From assembly GCF_029937755.1 (NCBI RefSeq), contig NZ_JAPYPG010000007.1, forward strand, positions 118,280 through 182,279: a DNA stretch of 64,000 nt, in the 5' to 3' direction. The stretch comes from Henriciella sp. (GTDB lineage: Bacteria; Pseudomonadota; Alphaproteobacteria; Caulobacterales; Hyphomonadaceae). The position numbers were made by a program, and so were the translations under genes. The notes under the pieces are model-generated. The model searched no databases, was not told the origin of the DNA, and saw only the letters and a program-made list of their open reading frames with translations. Positions 1-9,471 of this stretch are shown in pieces; position 1 is the first letter of the stretch; every line of letters begins with the position of its first letter.

Positions 1-2038
1 AGTCGCCGACATAGGAAGCCGTACCGGCTATGAACGCATCCATGTCGCCGATGCCGAAATCATACCGTGCGGTCGCAGCGCCCTGGAAGTTCGGCATAGC
101 GAGCTGCAGTCCCTGCTCGGCCCCGGAGATCGCGGCTTCCTCAGCCGTGAGTTCGGTAATTTCGGTATCGTTGAGCGAACCGTTGAGAAACAGGCTGAAT
201 CCGTTGCCGGGATAGTAGCCGAGCTCAAACTCGATCCCCTGGCTCACCGCCTCGCCGATATTCGTGGCGAACTGGACCTGATCCGACAGGCGGTTGGCCT
301 GCACCTGGATGTCTTCCCAAAGGATGTAATAGGCTGACAGGTTAGACGTCACCTTGCCATTGAAGAACCTCCCCTTGAGGCCGACTTCGTAATTGGTCAA
401 CTCATCTGAGTCGGCGCCATCCGGGATGACGAGATCGTTCGGGTCGACGAGGCTGACCGCCCCTGCCCGCGCATTCGCGACCGGCGAGCGGAAGCCTGTT
501 GAGACAGTGGCGTAGGTAGTCAGGTTTTCCACCGGCTTCCACGACGCGCTGACCTTGTAGGAGATATTGTCAGCTTCGACTTTTTGCCCCTCCTCACCCA
601 CGATGGGAAAGACGTTGAGTGCGACGTCCGTGAACCCGCCCAAAGCGACGGCAAGGTAGTTAGAGTTATAGCCGCCCGGCAGCGTAAAGTTCTGTATCTC
701 GGTTTCGGTATAGCGCAGGCCGCCGGTGACCCAGAACTGGTCGGAGAACCGGTAGGTCAGCTCACCGAAGGCAGCCGATTCGATCGCATCAAAGTAGCCA
801 GCGCGGACCTGATAATACTCATCCGGCAAGCCCGTCAGGTTTCGCGCCTGCAAGAATTCGATAGAAGAGCGGTATTCGTAATCAATATCGCGGCGCTTGT
901 TGAAATAGAAGCCGCCAACGGTCCAGTCCCAGTCACCGCCATCGGCAGACACCAGCCGGACTTCCTGAACGAAATTCTCGTCAGAGCCTACGGCGTCGAG
1001 CGCGAAGGGAATGGCCTGATTGAACGTGCCGGCGAGATCGACAATGAAGAGACCATCGATGTTGGAATAGGTCGATGAGCTGGTTAGCGTCGCCCAGTCC
1101 ATCTCGTAGTTCGCCGTCAGGTTGTAGCTGGTGAAATCGGACTGGAAGAGGTCTGGCCTCTCCGTGAAACGGACATACTCGCCGCGGTCCGGATTGGTGA
1201 GAGCAGAGTCTGCAGGATTGTTGTCCTCGTGAACCACAAGAAGGCCGATATCGAAGTTATTCGTGGGCTCCCATAGCAGGTGCGCGCGGCCACCGGTCGC
1301 TTCGAGGGAGTTTGCGCCCTCAATACCAGTGCCGAGGTTGTCGACCCAGCCTTCCTCGTCGCGATAGAATCCGACCACACGAAGCGCTAGCTGGTCTTCG
1401 ATCAGCGGAATATTGATCATGCCATTGTAGCGCTGCCGAAGCGCATCACCGTCAACAAGGCCAAAATCGACGAGCGCCGAGGCCTCGAACTCGTTCGGGT
1501 TCGGCGCCTTGGTAAGGATACGCACAGCACCCGAGAGGGAGTTCGCGCCGAACAATGTGCCCTGCGGCCCGCGCAGCACCTCGACGCGTTCGACGTCATA
1601 GAGCGTTGGGTCAAGAATTGTGGAGTTACCATTGCTCGAGATTGGCAGCTCGTTGATGTAGATCGCCGTCGCGGCCTGCAGGTTCGCGCCATAGCCATTG
1701 GTGGCGATACCGCGCGTGGTGATCGTGTTGAAGTTCGCCGTCGGCTGGTTGAGCACGATGCCCGGCGTTTCGCGAGCCAGCCCGTCATAGCTGACAATCC
1801 CCTTCTCGCTCAGCGTGTCCTGCTGCCAGGCCGTTACGGCAAGCGGAACATCCTGCAGGTTCTGCTCGCGGCGGGTCGCCGTGACCATGATGCGTTCCTG
1901 CATCGCGACATCTTCGTTCGCCGCTTCCTCATTTGCGTTTTCGCCGGCTTCGGCTGGTTCGGCCTCCTGGGCGATGGCTGGCGCCGCCAGTGCGATGAGC
2001 GACGCCAGTGAAACGGACGCCATATACCGTGAAGTCAT
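1..2038 (-). CDS. TonB-dependent outer-membrane receptor, 3' end cut by window edge
   Basis: The minus strand is open from an ATG at 2038 to the window edge, about 679 codons without a stop. The protein starts with a signal peptide (hydrophobic run ending APAIAQ), followed by a TonB-box/plug start (ERIMVTATRREQNLQDVP) and the plug signature VERVEVLRGPQGTLFGANS, then beta-barrel-like aromatic-rich sequence (e.g. VSASWKPVENLTTYATVSTG). These are hallmarks of the TonB receptor family, which imports ligands across the outer membrane using ExbB-ExbD-TonB energy. A good ribosome site, GGGAGG, lies just upstream of the ATG. The gene is divergent from a TetR regulator and has a consensus-like promoter plus an inverted repeat upstream, suggesting control by that regulator. 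The ligand is unknown. The last strands of the barrel lie outside the window. Confidence 0.93.
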   Translation of the reverse strand, partial: MTSRYMASVSLASLIALAAPAIAQEAEPAEAGENANEEAANEDVAMQERIMVTATRREQNLQDVPLAVTAWQQDTLSEKGIVSYDGLARETPGIVLNQPTANFNTITTRGIATNGYGANLQAATAIYINELPISSNGNSTILDPTLYDVERVEVLRGPQGTLFGANSLSGAVRILTKAPNPNEFEASALVDFGLVDGDALRQRYNGMINIPLIEDQLALRVVGFYRDEEGWVDNLGTGIEGANSLEATGGRAHLLWEPTNNFDIGLLVVHEDNNPADSALTNPDRGEYVRFTERPDLFQSDFTSYNLTANYEMDWATLTSSSTYSNIDGLFIVDLAGTFNQAIPFALDAVGSDENFVQEVRLVSADGGDWDWTVGGFYFNKRRDIDYEYRSSIEFLQARNLTGLPDEYYQVRAGYFDAIESAAFGELTYRFSDQFWVTGGLRYTETEIQNFTLPGGYNSNYLAVALGGFTDVALNVFPIVGEEGQKVEADNISYKVSASWKPVENLTTYATVSTGFRSPVANARAGAVSLVDPNDLVIPDGADSDELTNYEVGLKGRFFNGKVTSNLSAYYILWEDIQVQANRLSDQVQFATNIGEAVSQGIEFELGYYPGNGFSLFLNGSLNDTEITELTAEEAAISGAEQGLQLAMPNFQGAATARYDFGIGDMDAFIAGTASYVGD

Positions 2039-2082
2039 GTTTTCCTCCCTTGGAATCACGGGTGTTCCCGCTTGTGGCGACG

Positions 2083-2111
2083 ATAGGAGAACAGAAAAAA
2101 CGCCATGTCAA
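2083..2111 (-). promoter_or_regulatory. Candidate sigma-70 promoter of the first TonB receptor
   Basis: Reading the minus strand, TTGACA at 2111-2106 is a perfect -35 box. It is followed after 17 bases by TCCTAT at 2088-2083 as a weak -10. The start codon lies about 45 bases further on. The inverted repeat at 2128-2142 sits 16 bases upstream of the -35 box. Confidence 0.45.
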
Positions 2112-2127
2112 TAAAATTCACTCTTGC

Positions 2128-2142
2128 GATAATGAACATTAT
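2128..2142. promoter_or_regulatory. Operator-like inverted repeat, copy 1 (TetR candidate site)
   Basis: The sequence GATAATGAACATTAT contains a perfect 6-bp inverted repeat, ATAATG-AA-CATTAT (2129-2142). A related 15-mer (12 of 15 identical, GATARTGARCATTRT) occurs at 3108-3122, on the other side of the tetR gene. TetR proteins usually bind such short palindromes beside their own gene, so this is the best operator candidate. Binding is inferred. Confidence 0.5.
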
Positions 2143-2347
2143 TGCGCTTGTGTCTTGTTAGCGATGGCTGGATACCTCAAGATTGTATTTGGGTGGGGTG
2201 AATGGCGGTAAATGCGACGGCTGAGACCATGGCGAATCGCTGCTCCAACGCTGTGCTGAGAGGCTAACTGCGACCTTGCGAGCCGTTGACATGGGGCGCG
2301 ATTGACCATTCACCGGAACAGATCAAAAAGAATGGCTGACTGAACGA

Positions 2348-3049
2348 ATGACAAAAACCGAACCCAAGCGCCGCCGCATGACAAAGGCGGAGCAACGCGC
2401 CGAAACGACGGAACAGATCCTCGATGAGGCCGAGCACCTGTTCGCCCAATTCGGCTTCAATGGCGTTACACTCAAGGATATCGCCAAGCGCGTGGGCGTG
2501 CACCATACGCTGCTTAACTACTACTACGACGACAAGAAGAGCGTCTTCGACGCGGTGATTGCCCGGCGCGCCGGCGTGACGAGTTCGCTGCGCATGAAGG
2601 CCCTCGACGATTACGAGCAGGCAAGCGGGGGCAAGCCCACCGTCGAGGGTGCGCTTCGCGCTTTCCTCGATACCGACCTCGACCTCTACAGTCAGGGCGG
2701 CGAAGGCTGGAAGAATTATGGCATCCTGGGCGCCCAGTCATCAAATACGCCCTATGGGGCGCAGCTCTTCGACTTTCACTTCGATCCGGTGGTCCTGCGT
2801 CTCATCAGCCTGCTCGAAAAAGCCCTTCCCGATTGTTCACGTGAAGACCTCTTCTGGGGGTACCATTTCGTAACCGGCGCCCTGATGCTGACGCTGGGCC
2901 GCACTGGACGTATCGACCGCCTTTCGAACGGGCTGTGCAAGTCCGACGACTTTGAAGCAGTAAAAGAGCGCATGGCATCTTTCATGGCGAGCGGATTTCA
3001 CGAACTTTGCAGAAAGTCCAAGACGAATGGTGATGCGCCAGGCCTTTGA
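2348..3049 (+). CDS. TetR/AcrR family transcriptional regulator
   Basis: The protein is 233 aa. Residues about 15-65 form a typical TetR helix-turn-helix, including AEHLFAQFGFNGVTLKDIAK and then VGVHHTLLNYYYDDKKSVF. The remainder is an alpha-helical ligand/dimer domain. Family members are mostly repressors released by a small ligand. The gene is divergent from a TonB receptor and upstream of a kinase-SDR/PLP-enzyme cluster, and two related palindromic motifs flank it, so it probably controls both neighbours. The ATG at 2348 is chosen as the first start; there is no strong ribosome site to decide it, and an ATG at 2378 is an alternative. The ligand is unknown. Confidence 0.9.
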   Translation: MTKTEPKRRRMTKAEQRAETTEQILDEAEHLFAQFGFNGVTLKDIAKRVGVHHTLLNYYYDDKKSVFDAVIARRAGVTSSLRMKALDDYEQASGGKPTVEGALRAFLDTDLDLYSQGGEGWKNYGILGAQSSNTPYGAQLFDFHFDPVVLRLISLLEKALPDCSREDLFWGYHFVTGALMLTLGRTGRIDRLSNGLCKSDDFEAVKERMASFMASGFHELCRKSKTNGDAPGL

Positions 3050-3691
3050 TTTTTAGGAACGCCTCGTCGAAGCCTCATTACCATTCATGTCATGTGAAAA
3101 CACTCACGATAGTGAGCATTGTACCGGGTCGAGAAACCTCGTTGAGGGTTATTGGCTGAATGGGGAGTTGGGCGCAGGCTTCAATCGAACAGAGGCCTGT
3201 CCGGTTATGGCTTTCAAGGATATACGGCGTCCTCGTTGAGAACTAATCTCGGCTGTCGCGTTGCGCGCGGCCATCGCCGCTAGAGGTAACAGAGGTCACC
3301 TTCACCTCCATGCCAAAGCGGGCTTGCGGATTCTCCTAATCCTTCGGCCACGGCATCCACCACTGCATGGGGGCCGGCTGATGCGGCGGAAGGATACCGA
3401 GCGGGTTCTCTCATCCTGGTACGAAGTGACGGGTTCAGCTGTATCCAAATCCCTTCGCGCGCTGACGCCTCCTCCCATAAATCTGAAAGCGTTGCTCTTA
3501 GAGAAGCTCCTCCGTTGACGCTTTGCGTAGCCTGATGTTTGAGCAAGCGCCGGAAGTAAGAAGTGTCATCTTTGGCGCAATCATTGTCGCCAATTCACAA
3601 TCACCAGAAGCACAACCCTCCTACCCTCTCCGCACACAAGCCGATGGCTACGAAACCCGTCGGCAGCCGGTATTGTTCAAGGGAGGGCTAC
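3050..3691 (+). other. Long leader/intergenic region before the kinase-SDR gene
   Basis: Apart from the motif at 3108-3122, this stretch of about 640 bases shows no recognisable gene. Short open frames on both strands lack ribosome sites and family resemblance. It should carry the promoter of the kinase-SDR operon. It could also hold remnants of a degraded gene, but I cannot identify one. Confidence 0.5.
3108..3122. promoter_or_regulatory. Operator-like motif, copy 2
   Basis: The 15-mer GATAGTGAGCATTGT matches the motif at 2128-2142 at 12 of 15 positions, all differences being A/G. It is also embedded in a separate small inverted repeat, CTCAC-GATA-GTGAG. It lies ahead of the kinase-SDR/PLP-enzyme operon, consistent with shared control by the neighbouring TetR protein (inference). 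Confidence 0.45.
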
Positions 3692-5665
3692 GTGTTGGGC
3701 TGGATGAAAAACAGAAACAGGCACGAGACGGACGAGGTGTGGGAAGACCTTAGTACCTTCTACGCACTGAAACCCGAAGAACAGGTACGCCGTCTTGAGA
3801 AGCTCTGCCAGATCGCGCTCGGCGACTGGGGTCTCGGCGGGGCCGATGTGTCACTTCTGAAGTATCGCGAAAACGCCGTCTTCCGCATCGAAACGCCAGC
3901 AGGTGACCGCTACGCGATGCGTATCCACAGAGCCAATTACCATACCGATGAGGAGCTCTCCTCCGAACTGATCCTGATGGACGCCCTGCGCGAGAACGGT
4001 ATCGAGACACCGCCTCCGGTACCGACCACGACCGGGCACCTCCATGTTACGCGCCAGCAATCCGGCGTGCCTGAGCCGCGCCAGATCGACCTGCTCGGCT
4101 GGGTCGACGGAGAACCGATCGGCGCGATCGAGACGGATGCAGGATCGTCCGGAAATACCCTGCGTGAAAGCCGCGTCATGGCTGGAAGACTGGCCGCAAA
4201 GATCCATAACTTTACCGAAAGCTGGACACCCCCTGCGGGATTCACCCGCCGGCACTGGGACGAAGAAGGCCTGTTCGGCGACAATGGGCATTTCGGCTGC
4301 TTCTGGAAGCAGGAACTGCTGGACGAGGGTCAGCGAGCGCTTCTTCTGAAGGCGCGCGAGAAACTGCGAAGCAAACTCGCCGCCTTCGGCAAGAGCCCTG
4401 ATCGCTATGGTCTCACACAAGGGGACTTTTTGCCGGAGAACCTGCTCAGGGAAAAAGACACGATCCGGATCATCGATTTCGACGACTGCGGCTTTGGCTG
4501 GCACCTTATGGACATTGCAACGTCGCTGTTCTTCCTCGCCGGCGAACCGGGTTTCGATACAGCTCTCGAAGGCATGGTGGAAGGCTATCGGTCCGAACGT
4601 GCCCTGCCTGATGCACATCTGAGCTTATTGCCCGGCATGATCCTCGCCCGGGGCTTCAGCTACATGGCCTGGGCGCAAAGCCGGGCGGAGACAGAAGCCG
4701 CCAAGGAACTCGGACCGGCTCTCGTCGACGGCGTCTGTGCTTTGGCCGAGGACTACCTCGCCAACGCCCCGGCCGCTTCCGGGCCTTCGCCCGCTGATAT
4801 TTCCACGGCGTCTGCGAGGGTCAGAACCGCAAGCCGGCCTTTAGAAGGCAAAGTGGCTCTGATCACTGGCGCACGATCTGCTCGAGGTATGGGTTTTTCC
4901 ACAGCGCTGAAACTGGCTGAGGCCGGCGCTGACATCATTATGACGGCGCGCACCACCGGAGACATCAGCGAGACCCTCGAGGTGGACGGAGACAAGCGTT
5001 TCACGGACTTTCTCGATCTGGTGCCACAGGTTCTCGCCTGTGATGTCCGCTGCCTGGCCTTGCCAGTGGATGTTGCCGACCCCGCACAGATCAAGGCTGC
5101 CGTCGCCAGGGCATCAGACCAGTTCGGGGGCATAGACATTCTCTTCAACAATGCCGGGACAGCCTTCGCAGGCGCCTTCACCGAGACCACAGGCGAGGCA
5201 TTTCAGGACGCGTTCAACACCAACGTCCTCGGGATGATCCATGCCAGCCAGGCCGTCATTCCATCAATGATCGAGAGGGGCGGTGGCAGCATCATCAACA
5301 ACGCATCGATCTACGGTCTCGGTGCAGCTCCCTTCGTCTCCGCCTATGTCATGAGCAAACACGCCATCGTCGGATTGACGAAGACAATGGCGCTTGAGCT
5401 TGGAGAAGCCGGCATCCGGGTCAATGCCGTCTGCCCGGGCATGGTGCTGACGGAGATGGGCGACAAGGAATACGAACTCATCGCCAGCCTTGAAGGATGT
5501 TCCTTTGAGGAGGCGAGGGACAGCCTGGCGCAGCAGAATGCACTCAAGCGCGGCGCGCAACCCGAAGAAGTTGCCAGTGTCGTGGCCTTTCTGGCCTCCG
5601 ACGCAGCCTCCTTCGTCACAGGCAGTGCCATGCCTGTATCTGCAGGACAGCCTGCAGGGCTTTGA
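3692..5665 (+). CDS. Fusion protein: APH/choline-kinase-type phosphotransferase + short-chain dehydrogenase
   Basis: A single open frame encodes two enzymes. Residues about 1-360 are an aminoglycoside phosphotransferase/homoserine kinase II-like fold: the nucleotide-site strand ENAVFRIETP and the catalytic loop TQGDFLPENLL with IIDFDDCG after it. The usual His of the Brenner loop is Gln here. Residues about 385-657 are an SDR: TGARSARGMG cofactor loop, NNAG, and the catalytic Ser plus YVMSK at about 552-556. The start is taken as GTG 3692 (or TTG 3695) because GGGAGGG at 3681-3687 is well placed. ATG 3704 is too far from it, and the more distal ATG 3563 has no such site. A class III PLP enzyme follows after 40 bases. 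By analogy with kinase/phospho-lyase pairs acting on hydroxy-amines, the kinase may phosphorylate an amino alcohol; the substrate is not known. Confidence 0.85.
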   Translation: MLGWMKNRNRHETDEVWEDLSTFYALKPEEQVRRLEKLCQIALGDWGLGGADVSLLKYRENAVFRIETPAGDRYAMRIHRANYHTDEELSSELILMDALRENGIETPPPVPTTTGHLHVTRQQSGVPEPRQIDLLGWVDGEPIGAIETDAGSSGNTLRESRVMAGRLAAKIHNFTESWTPPAGFTRRHWDEEGLFGDNGHFGCFWKQELLDEGQRALLLKAREKLRSKLAAFGKSPDRYGLTQGDFLPENLLREKDTIRIIDFDDCGFGWHLMDIATSLFFLAGEPGFDTALEGMVEGYRSERALPDAHLSLLPGMILARGFSYMAWAQSRAETEAAKELGPALVDGVCALAEDYLANAPAASGPSPADISTASARVRTASRPLEGKVALITGARSARGMGFSTALKLAEAGADIIMTARTTGDISETLEVDGDKRFTDFLDLVPQVLACDVRCLALPVDVADPAQIKAAVARASDQFGGIDILFNNAGTAFAGAFTETTGEAFQDAFNTNVLGMIHASQAVIPSMIERGGGSIINNASIYGLGAAPFVSAYVMSKHAIVGLTKTMALELGEAGIRVNAVCPGMVLTEMGDKEYELIASLEGCSFEEARDSLAQQNALKRGAQPEEVASVVAFLASDAASFVTGSAMPVSAGQPAGL

Positions 5666-5705
5666 TTCCCCTCCCCTTCAAGATTGAACCCAAGGACCTT
5701 GCACA

Positions 5706-7016
5706 ATGACATCCCGCGATGAGACCATTCAGCTGCACGAAACCTATCTCTCCAAGCACAAGCTTCCGCTTTTCCGGCAGTTCGGCTGGGAGGTCGTTGA
5801 AGGGAGGCGGGAGGGCGTCTTCTTCTGGGACCTCGACGGCAAACGCTATTTCGACTGCCATGTCTGCGGCGGCGTTTACAATCTGGGGCACCGGAACCCC
5901 AAAGTCATAAAGGCGGTCAGCGATGCGCTTGGTCATCTGGACCTTGGCAACCACCACCTGGTCTCGACCGAACGCTCAGCCCTCGCAAGGAAACTGGTAG
6001 AGTCCGCCGGCGAGACCTCCTCCGGCGAACGCATGGGGCGGGTCGTTTTCTCCTCTGGCGGCGGGGAAGCCATGGATTTCGCGTTCAAGATGGCCAAAGG
6101 CTATACTGGAAAGTCGAAGATCCTGTGTCTTGAGGGTGGCTATCACGGCCACACGGGCCTCTCCATGGGAGCGGGCGATGAGAAGTACACAGAAGCCTGG
6201 AACTACAAGCCGGAGGGCTTCGCCAAGGTCTCTCTGGAAGATCTCGACCAGATCGAGAAATTCTTTGACGAGGATACAGCCGCCGTTTCGCTGGAAACGA
6301 TCCCTGCCACACTGGGAATGAACGTCATCCCCCGCAGCACGATGCAGCACATCCGGAAGGTGACACGCGAGCACGGCATCCTGTTGATCCTGGACGAAAT
6401 ACAGACAGGTTGCGGACGGTCCGGCCGAACCTGGGCATTCCAGCACTACGATATCATGCCAGATATTTTCGCGACCGGAAAAGGCTTTTCGGGCGGCATC
6501 TATCCCATCGCCGCGACCGTTTATCGTGATGAGATGGAGCGGGTCTATGAGGAGAATCCGATGATTCACTTCTCGACCTTCGGCGGCAGCGAAATTGGCT
6601 GTGCCGCCGCTGATGTCGTAATCGAGCATGCGACCGACCCGGACTTCCTGGCGCACGTAAACGCGCTCTCGGACTATTTCAGAACCGCCATCAAGGATCT
6701 GGCCGAACGATCCAACAAGGTTAGCGGATTGCGGCAGGTCGGAATGTTTCAGGCCATCGAGTTCGTGGATGTGGCGACCTGTATCTCAGCCGTCGCGCGT
6801 CTGAATACAAACGGCGTATTTTGCGTGTTCTCGAATAATGACCGGGTGTGCGCACAGTTTATGCCGCCCCTGATCATGACGCTCGACGAAGCCGAGGAGC
6901 TGATGGGGCTTGTCAGACAGAGCGTCGAGGAGGCGGAGGCGCAAGACCTCTCATCATCGAGTTTCTTCAGCACACAGACGGAAGCAAGGGTCCTCCGCGC
7001 CAATCGGGCCCTGTGA
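5706..7016 (+). CDS. Class III PLP-dependent aminotransferase or phospho-lyase
   Basis: The protein is 436 aa of fold-type I, class III. It shows a phosphate-binding stretch (SSGGGEAMDFAFKMAKGY), the LDEIQTGCGRSG motif with the Asp that contacts the pyridine nitrogen, and the PLP-lysine motif ATGKGFSGGIYP. Members are omega-aminotransferases. A branch including ethanolamine-phosphate and phosphohydroxylysine phospho-lyases uses the same fold to eliminate phosphate and ammonia. The gene directly follows the kinase-SDR fusion in the same direction with ribosome site AAGGA, so they are probably co-transcribed. That context favours a phospho-lyase or an amino-alcohol pathway, but sequence alone does not settle which reaction it performs. 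Confidence 0.88.
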   Translation: MTSRDETIQLHETYLSKHKLPLFRQFGWEVVEGRREGVFFWDLDGKRYFDCHVCGGVYNLGHRNPKVIKAVSDALGHLDLGNHHLVSTERSALARKLVESAGETSSGERMGRVVFSSGGGEAMDFAFKMAKGYTGKSKILCLEGGYHGHTGLSMGAGDEKYTEAWNYKPEGFAKVSLEDLDQIEKFFDEDTAAVSLETIPATLGMNVIPRSTMQHIRKVTREHGILLILDEIQTGCGRSGRTWAFQHYDIMPDIFATGKGFSGGIYPIAATVYRDEMERVYEENPMIHFSTFGGSEIGCAAADVVIEHATDPDFLAHVNALSDYFRTAIKDLAERSNKVSGLRQVGMFQAIEFVDVATCISAVARLNTNGVFCVFSNNDRVCAQFMPPLIMTLDEAEELMGLVRQSVEEAEAQDLSSSSFFSTQTEARVLRANRAL

Positions 7017-7179
7017 AGCCCACAGATCTGCTGGGAATCTTCAGAAGGCTCGGGCGTGTCGCAATTCACCTATTTGTTGTCGCGTCTGTCCTAATCCCCT
7101 GCTCCGACAGCCCGTAGCGTCATGTCTTGGCGCCTTTGGGGTTGGCTGGGGCGCGGCAACACAACGAGGGGTATTTGAC

Positions 7180-9471
7180 ATGAACAGGTCTGTTTTTCTG
7201 CTTGGTGCCGCGGTCCTGGCGCTTGCACCTGCCGCGATGGCGCAAGATCCGGCGGCAGATACTGCCGAACAACAGGAGGATACGGCCCGGCTGGGCACCG
7301 TGGTCATCACCGCACAGAAGCGTGAGCAATCGCTCCAGGATGTCGGGATCTCGGTCACAGCCTATTCGGGCGAGCAGCTGGATGATGCCAACCTGTCGGA
7401 CTCCAACGATCTCGCCCGGCTAGTGCCGGGTCTCAATATCGGCCTGCCGACGGGGGCGGGCAACCAGCCGGCGATCTTCCTGCGCGGCATCGGCCTGAAC
7501 GACTTCGCTACCAACAATCTGGGCCCCATCGGGGTCTATGTCGATGACCTCTTCATTTCCTCACCGGGCGCCCAGGTGATGCAGGTCTTCGACCTTGAGC
7601 GCGTTGAAGTGCTCAAGGGGCCCCAGGGAACGCTTTATGGGCGGAACACGACTGGCGGCGCGATAAAGTTCATTACCTCTCGCCCCACGGAGACACTTGA
7701 AACAGGCCTGACAGCACAGTTCGCCGAGTTTGGCACAACGAAGCTGGAAGGCTATTTGTCCGGCCCGCTCTCCAAGGCTATCCGGGGGCGGGTGGCCTTT
7801 CAGAAGAACGATTCCGATGGGTATATCACCAATGCCTTTGACGGCTCGGATGCTGCAGGCACCGATAATCTGTCGTTCAGAGCATTGGCCGATGTAGACT
7901 TCGCCTCAGATTTCTCCGGCGAATTCGGCCTCTATGGATCGGTGGTCGATCAACCCGGCCCGCGCTATCGCAGCCAGGGCGTGCTGAGCCCGTTAGACGC
8001 AACAACGCCTTGCGGCACGGAAGCTATCCTCGCGAACGAGTGCGTGAACGCCGTCGGGTTCCGCAATCCCGATGGCTTCTACACCGTCGACCAGAACACT
8101 CCGGCAAGCCTCGAGGCAGATAACTTCGCTGCCCAGGCGAAGCTGATATGGAACATCGGCGAGGTCAGCATCACCTCCATCACGGGCTATCAGAGCCTGG
8201 ACAAGACCTTTCTGGAAGATAGCGATTCCTCACCTGCCAACATCCTCACCGTCCAATACGGCGTCGAGTCTGAGGACATTAGCCAGGAAATACAGATCGC
8301 TGGCGGCAGCGACAGGCTGAACTGGATATTGGGCGGCTTCTACTCAAGCTCCAGCCTCGACCAGGATCAGCGTCTCGACCTCTACAAGGAGTTCCGGCCG
8401 CTGATCGAATCGGTTGACCCGCAGGCCTACCCGGGTGGCTTCGACCCGGACGGTGCAGCGATTGGTGTGCCTGCACTCGACTATCGCACGGTCAACAAGC
8501 AGGACACGACGATCTACGCAGCATTTGGCCAGCTGGACTATCAGTTCGCCGAAAAGTGGCGCGGCACGCTCGGTCTGCGCCACACGACCGAAGACAGGGA
8601 TTTCACGCAGGAAGCAAGCCTTGTAGAAGCCGGGCTGGGGGTCTTTCCCCTGTTCGAGTTCGCCGATCAGCAGACCGATGAGGAGATTTCCTGGAAGCTT
8701 GGCCTCGATTACCTGCCCTATGAAAACGGCCTGATTTACGCAAGCGTCGCCAACGGGTTCAAAGGCGGGGGTTACAATGGCGGCTTTCTCTTCGATGCGA
8801 GCGAACAGAAACCTTACGACCCCGAGACGGTGACAGCGTATGAGCTGGGCCTGAAAACTGACCTTGCCGATGGTATCGCGCGCCTGAACGCAGCAGTCTT
8901 CTATAATGACTATAGCGACATGCAGATCTTTACGGTCGTGTCTGGCGGCGGCCCGGTCGCATTCCAAGTTCTGGACAACGCTGCCAACGCTGTCACTCAA
9001 GGGGCAGAAGTGGAACTGACAGCTCTACCGGCGCGCGGGCTCAACGTCTCACTCGGCCTCGCCTATCTCGATACCGAGCTGAAGGATTACCGCTCTGACA
9101 GCGGCCTGGATCTCTCAGGGAACTCGCTTGTTCAGGCACCTGAATGGAGCGCCAACGGCATGCTGCGATACGAGCGCCCGGTGTCCGCCAATCTTCTATC
9201 CTCCGTACAGATCGACTTTAGCTATCAGGACAAGGTCTACTTCACGTCGGACAATAGCGAGCCGCTCTCTCAGGATGCGTACTGGCTCTGGAACGCGCAG
9301 GTCGGTGTCGAAAGTCAGTCGGGCAGATGGCATGCAGCCGTGTTCGCCAGGAACCTTGGCAGCGAAGAGTATTACTCGCACGGGTTCAACCTGGCCGATA
9401 CCATCGGCGCAAACCAGCTGATGCTGGGGTCGCCAAGCCAGATCGGCCTGGAGTTCGGTGTGCGCTACTAA
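7180..9471 (+). CDS. TonB-dependent outer-membrane receptor
   Basis: The protein is 763 aa with a signal peptide ending APAAMAQ, a plug start (VVITAQKREQSLQDVGISV) and the plug motif LERVEVLKGPQGTLYGRNTT. A barrel follows that ends in an aromatic C-terminus (EFGVRY), typical of outer-membrane insertion. It should import a ligand across the outer membrane with TonB. The start at 7180 is set by the signal peptide and the ribosome site CGAGGGG at 7165-7171. It lies 163 bases after the class III PLP enzyme and likely belongs to the same uptake-and-degradation locus. Its stop overlaps by four bases the stop of the convergent AraC-type gene. Confidence 0.95.
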   Translation: MNRSVFLLGAAVLALAPAAMAQDPAADTAEQQEDTARLGTVVITAQKREQSLQDVGISVTAYSGEQLDDANLSDSNDLARLVPGLNIGLPTGAGNQPAIFLRGIGLNDFATNNLGPIGVYVDDLFISSPGAQVMQVFDLERVEVLKGPQGTLYGRNTTGGAIKFITSRPTETLETGLTAQFAEFGTTKLEGYLSGPLSKAIRGRVAFQKNDSDGYITNAFDGSDAAGTDNLSFRALADVDFASDFSGEFGLYGSVVDQPGPRYRSQGVLSPLDATTPCGTEAILANECVNAVGFRNPDGFYTVDQNTPASLEADNFAAQAKLIWNIGEVSITSITGYQSLDKTFLEDSDSSPANILTVQYGVESEDISQEIQIAGGSDRLNWILGGFYSSSSLDQDQRLDLYKEFRPLIESVDPQAYPGGFDPDGAAIGVPALDYRTVNKQDTTIYAAFGQLDYQFAEKWRGTLGLRHTTEDRDFTQEASLVEAGLGVFPLFEFADQQTDEEISWKLGLDYLPYENGLIYASVANGFKGGGYNGGFLFDASEQKPYDPETVTAYELGLKTDLADGIARLNAAVFYNDYSDMQIFTVVSGGGPVAFQVLDNAANAVTQGAEVELTALPARGLNVSLGLAYLDTELKDYRSDSGLDLSGNSLVQAPEWSANGMLRYERPVSANLLSSVQIDFSYQDKVYFTSDNSEPLSQDAYWLWNAQVGVESQSGRWHAAVFARNLGSEEYYSHGFNLADTIGANQLMLGSPSQIGLEFGVRY

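Larger units (their letters stand above)
2039..2347. other. Divergent control region between TonB receptor and tetR
   Basis: This 309-base gap holds the receptor promoter and the inverted repeat at 2128-2142. It presumably also holds the tetR promoter, which I could not place confidently. I see no convincing small gene. Confidence 0.6.

Noticed and set aside
3851..4618. Long open frame (255 codons) on the minus strand opposite the kinase domain
   Set aside because: It lies fully antisense to a well-supported enzyme, has no ribosome site and no family motif; GC-rich codon bias produces such mirror frames.
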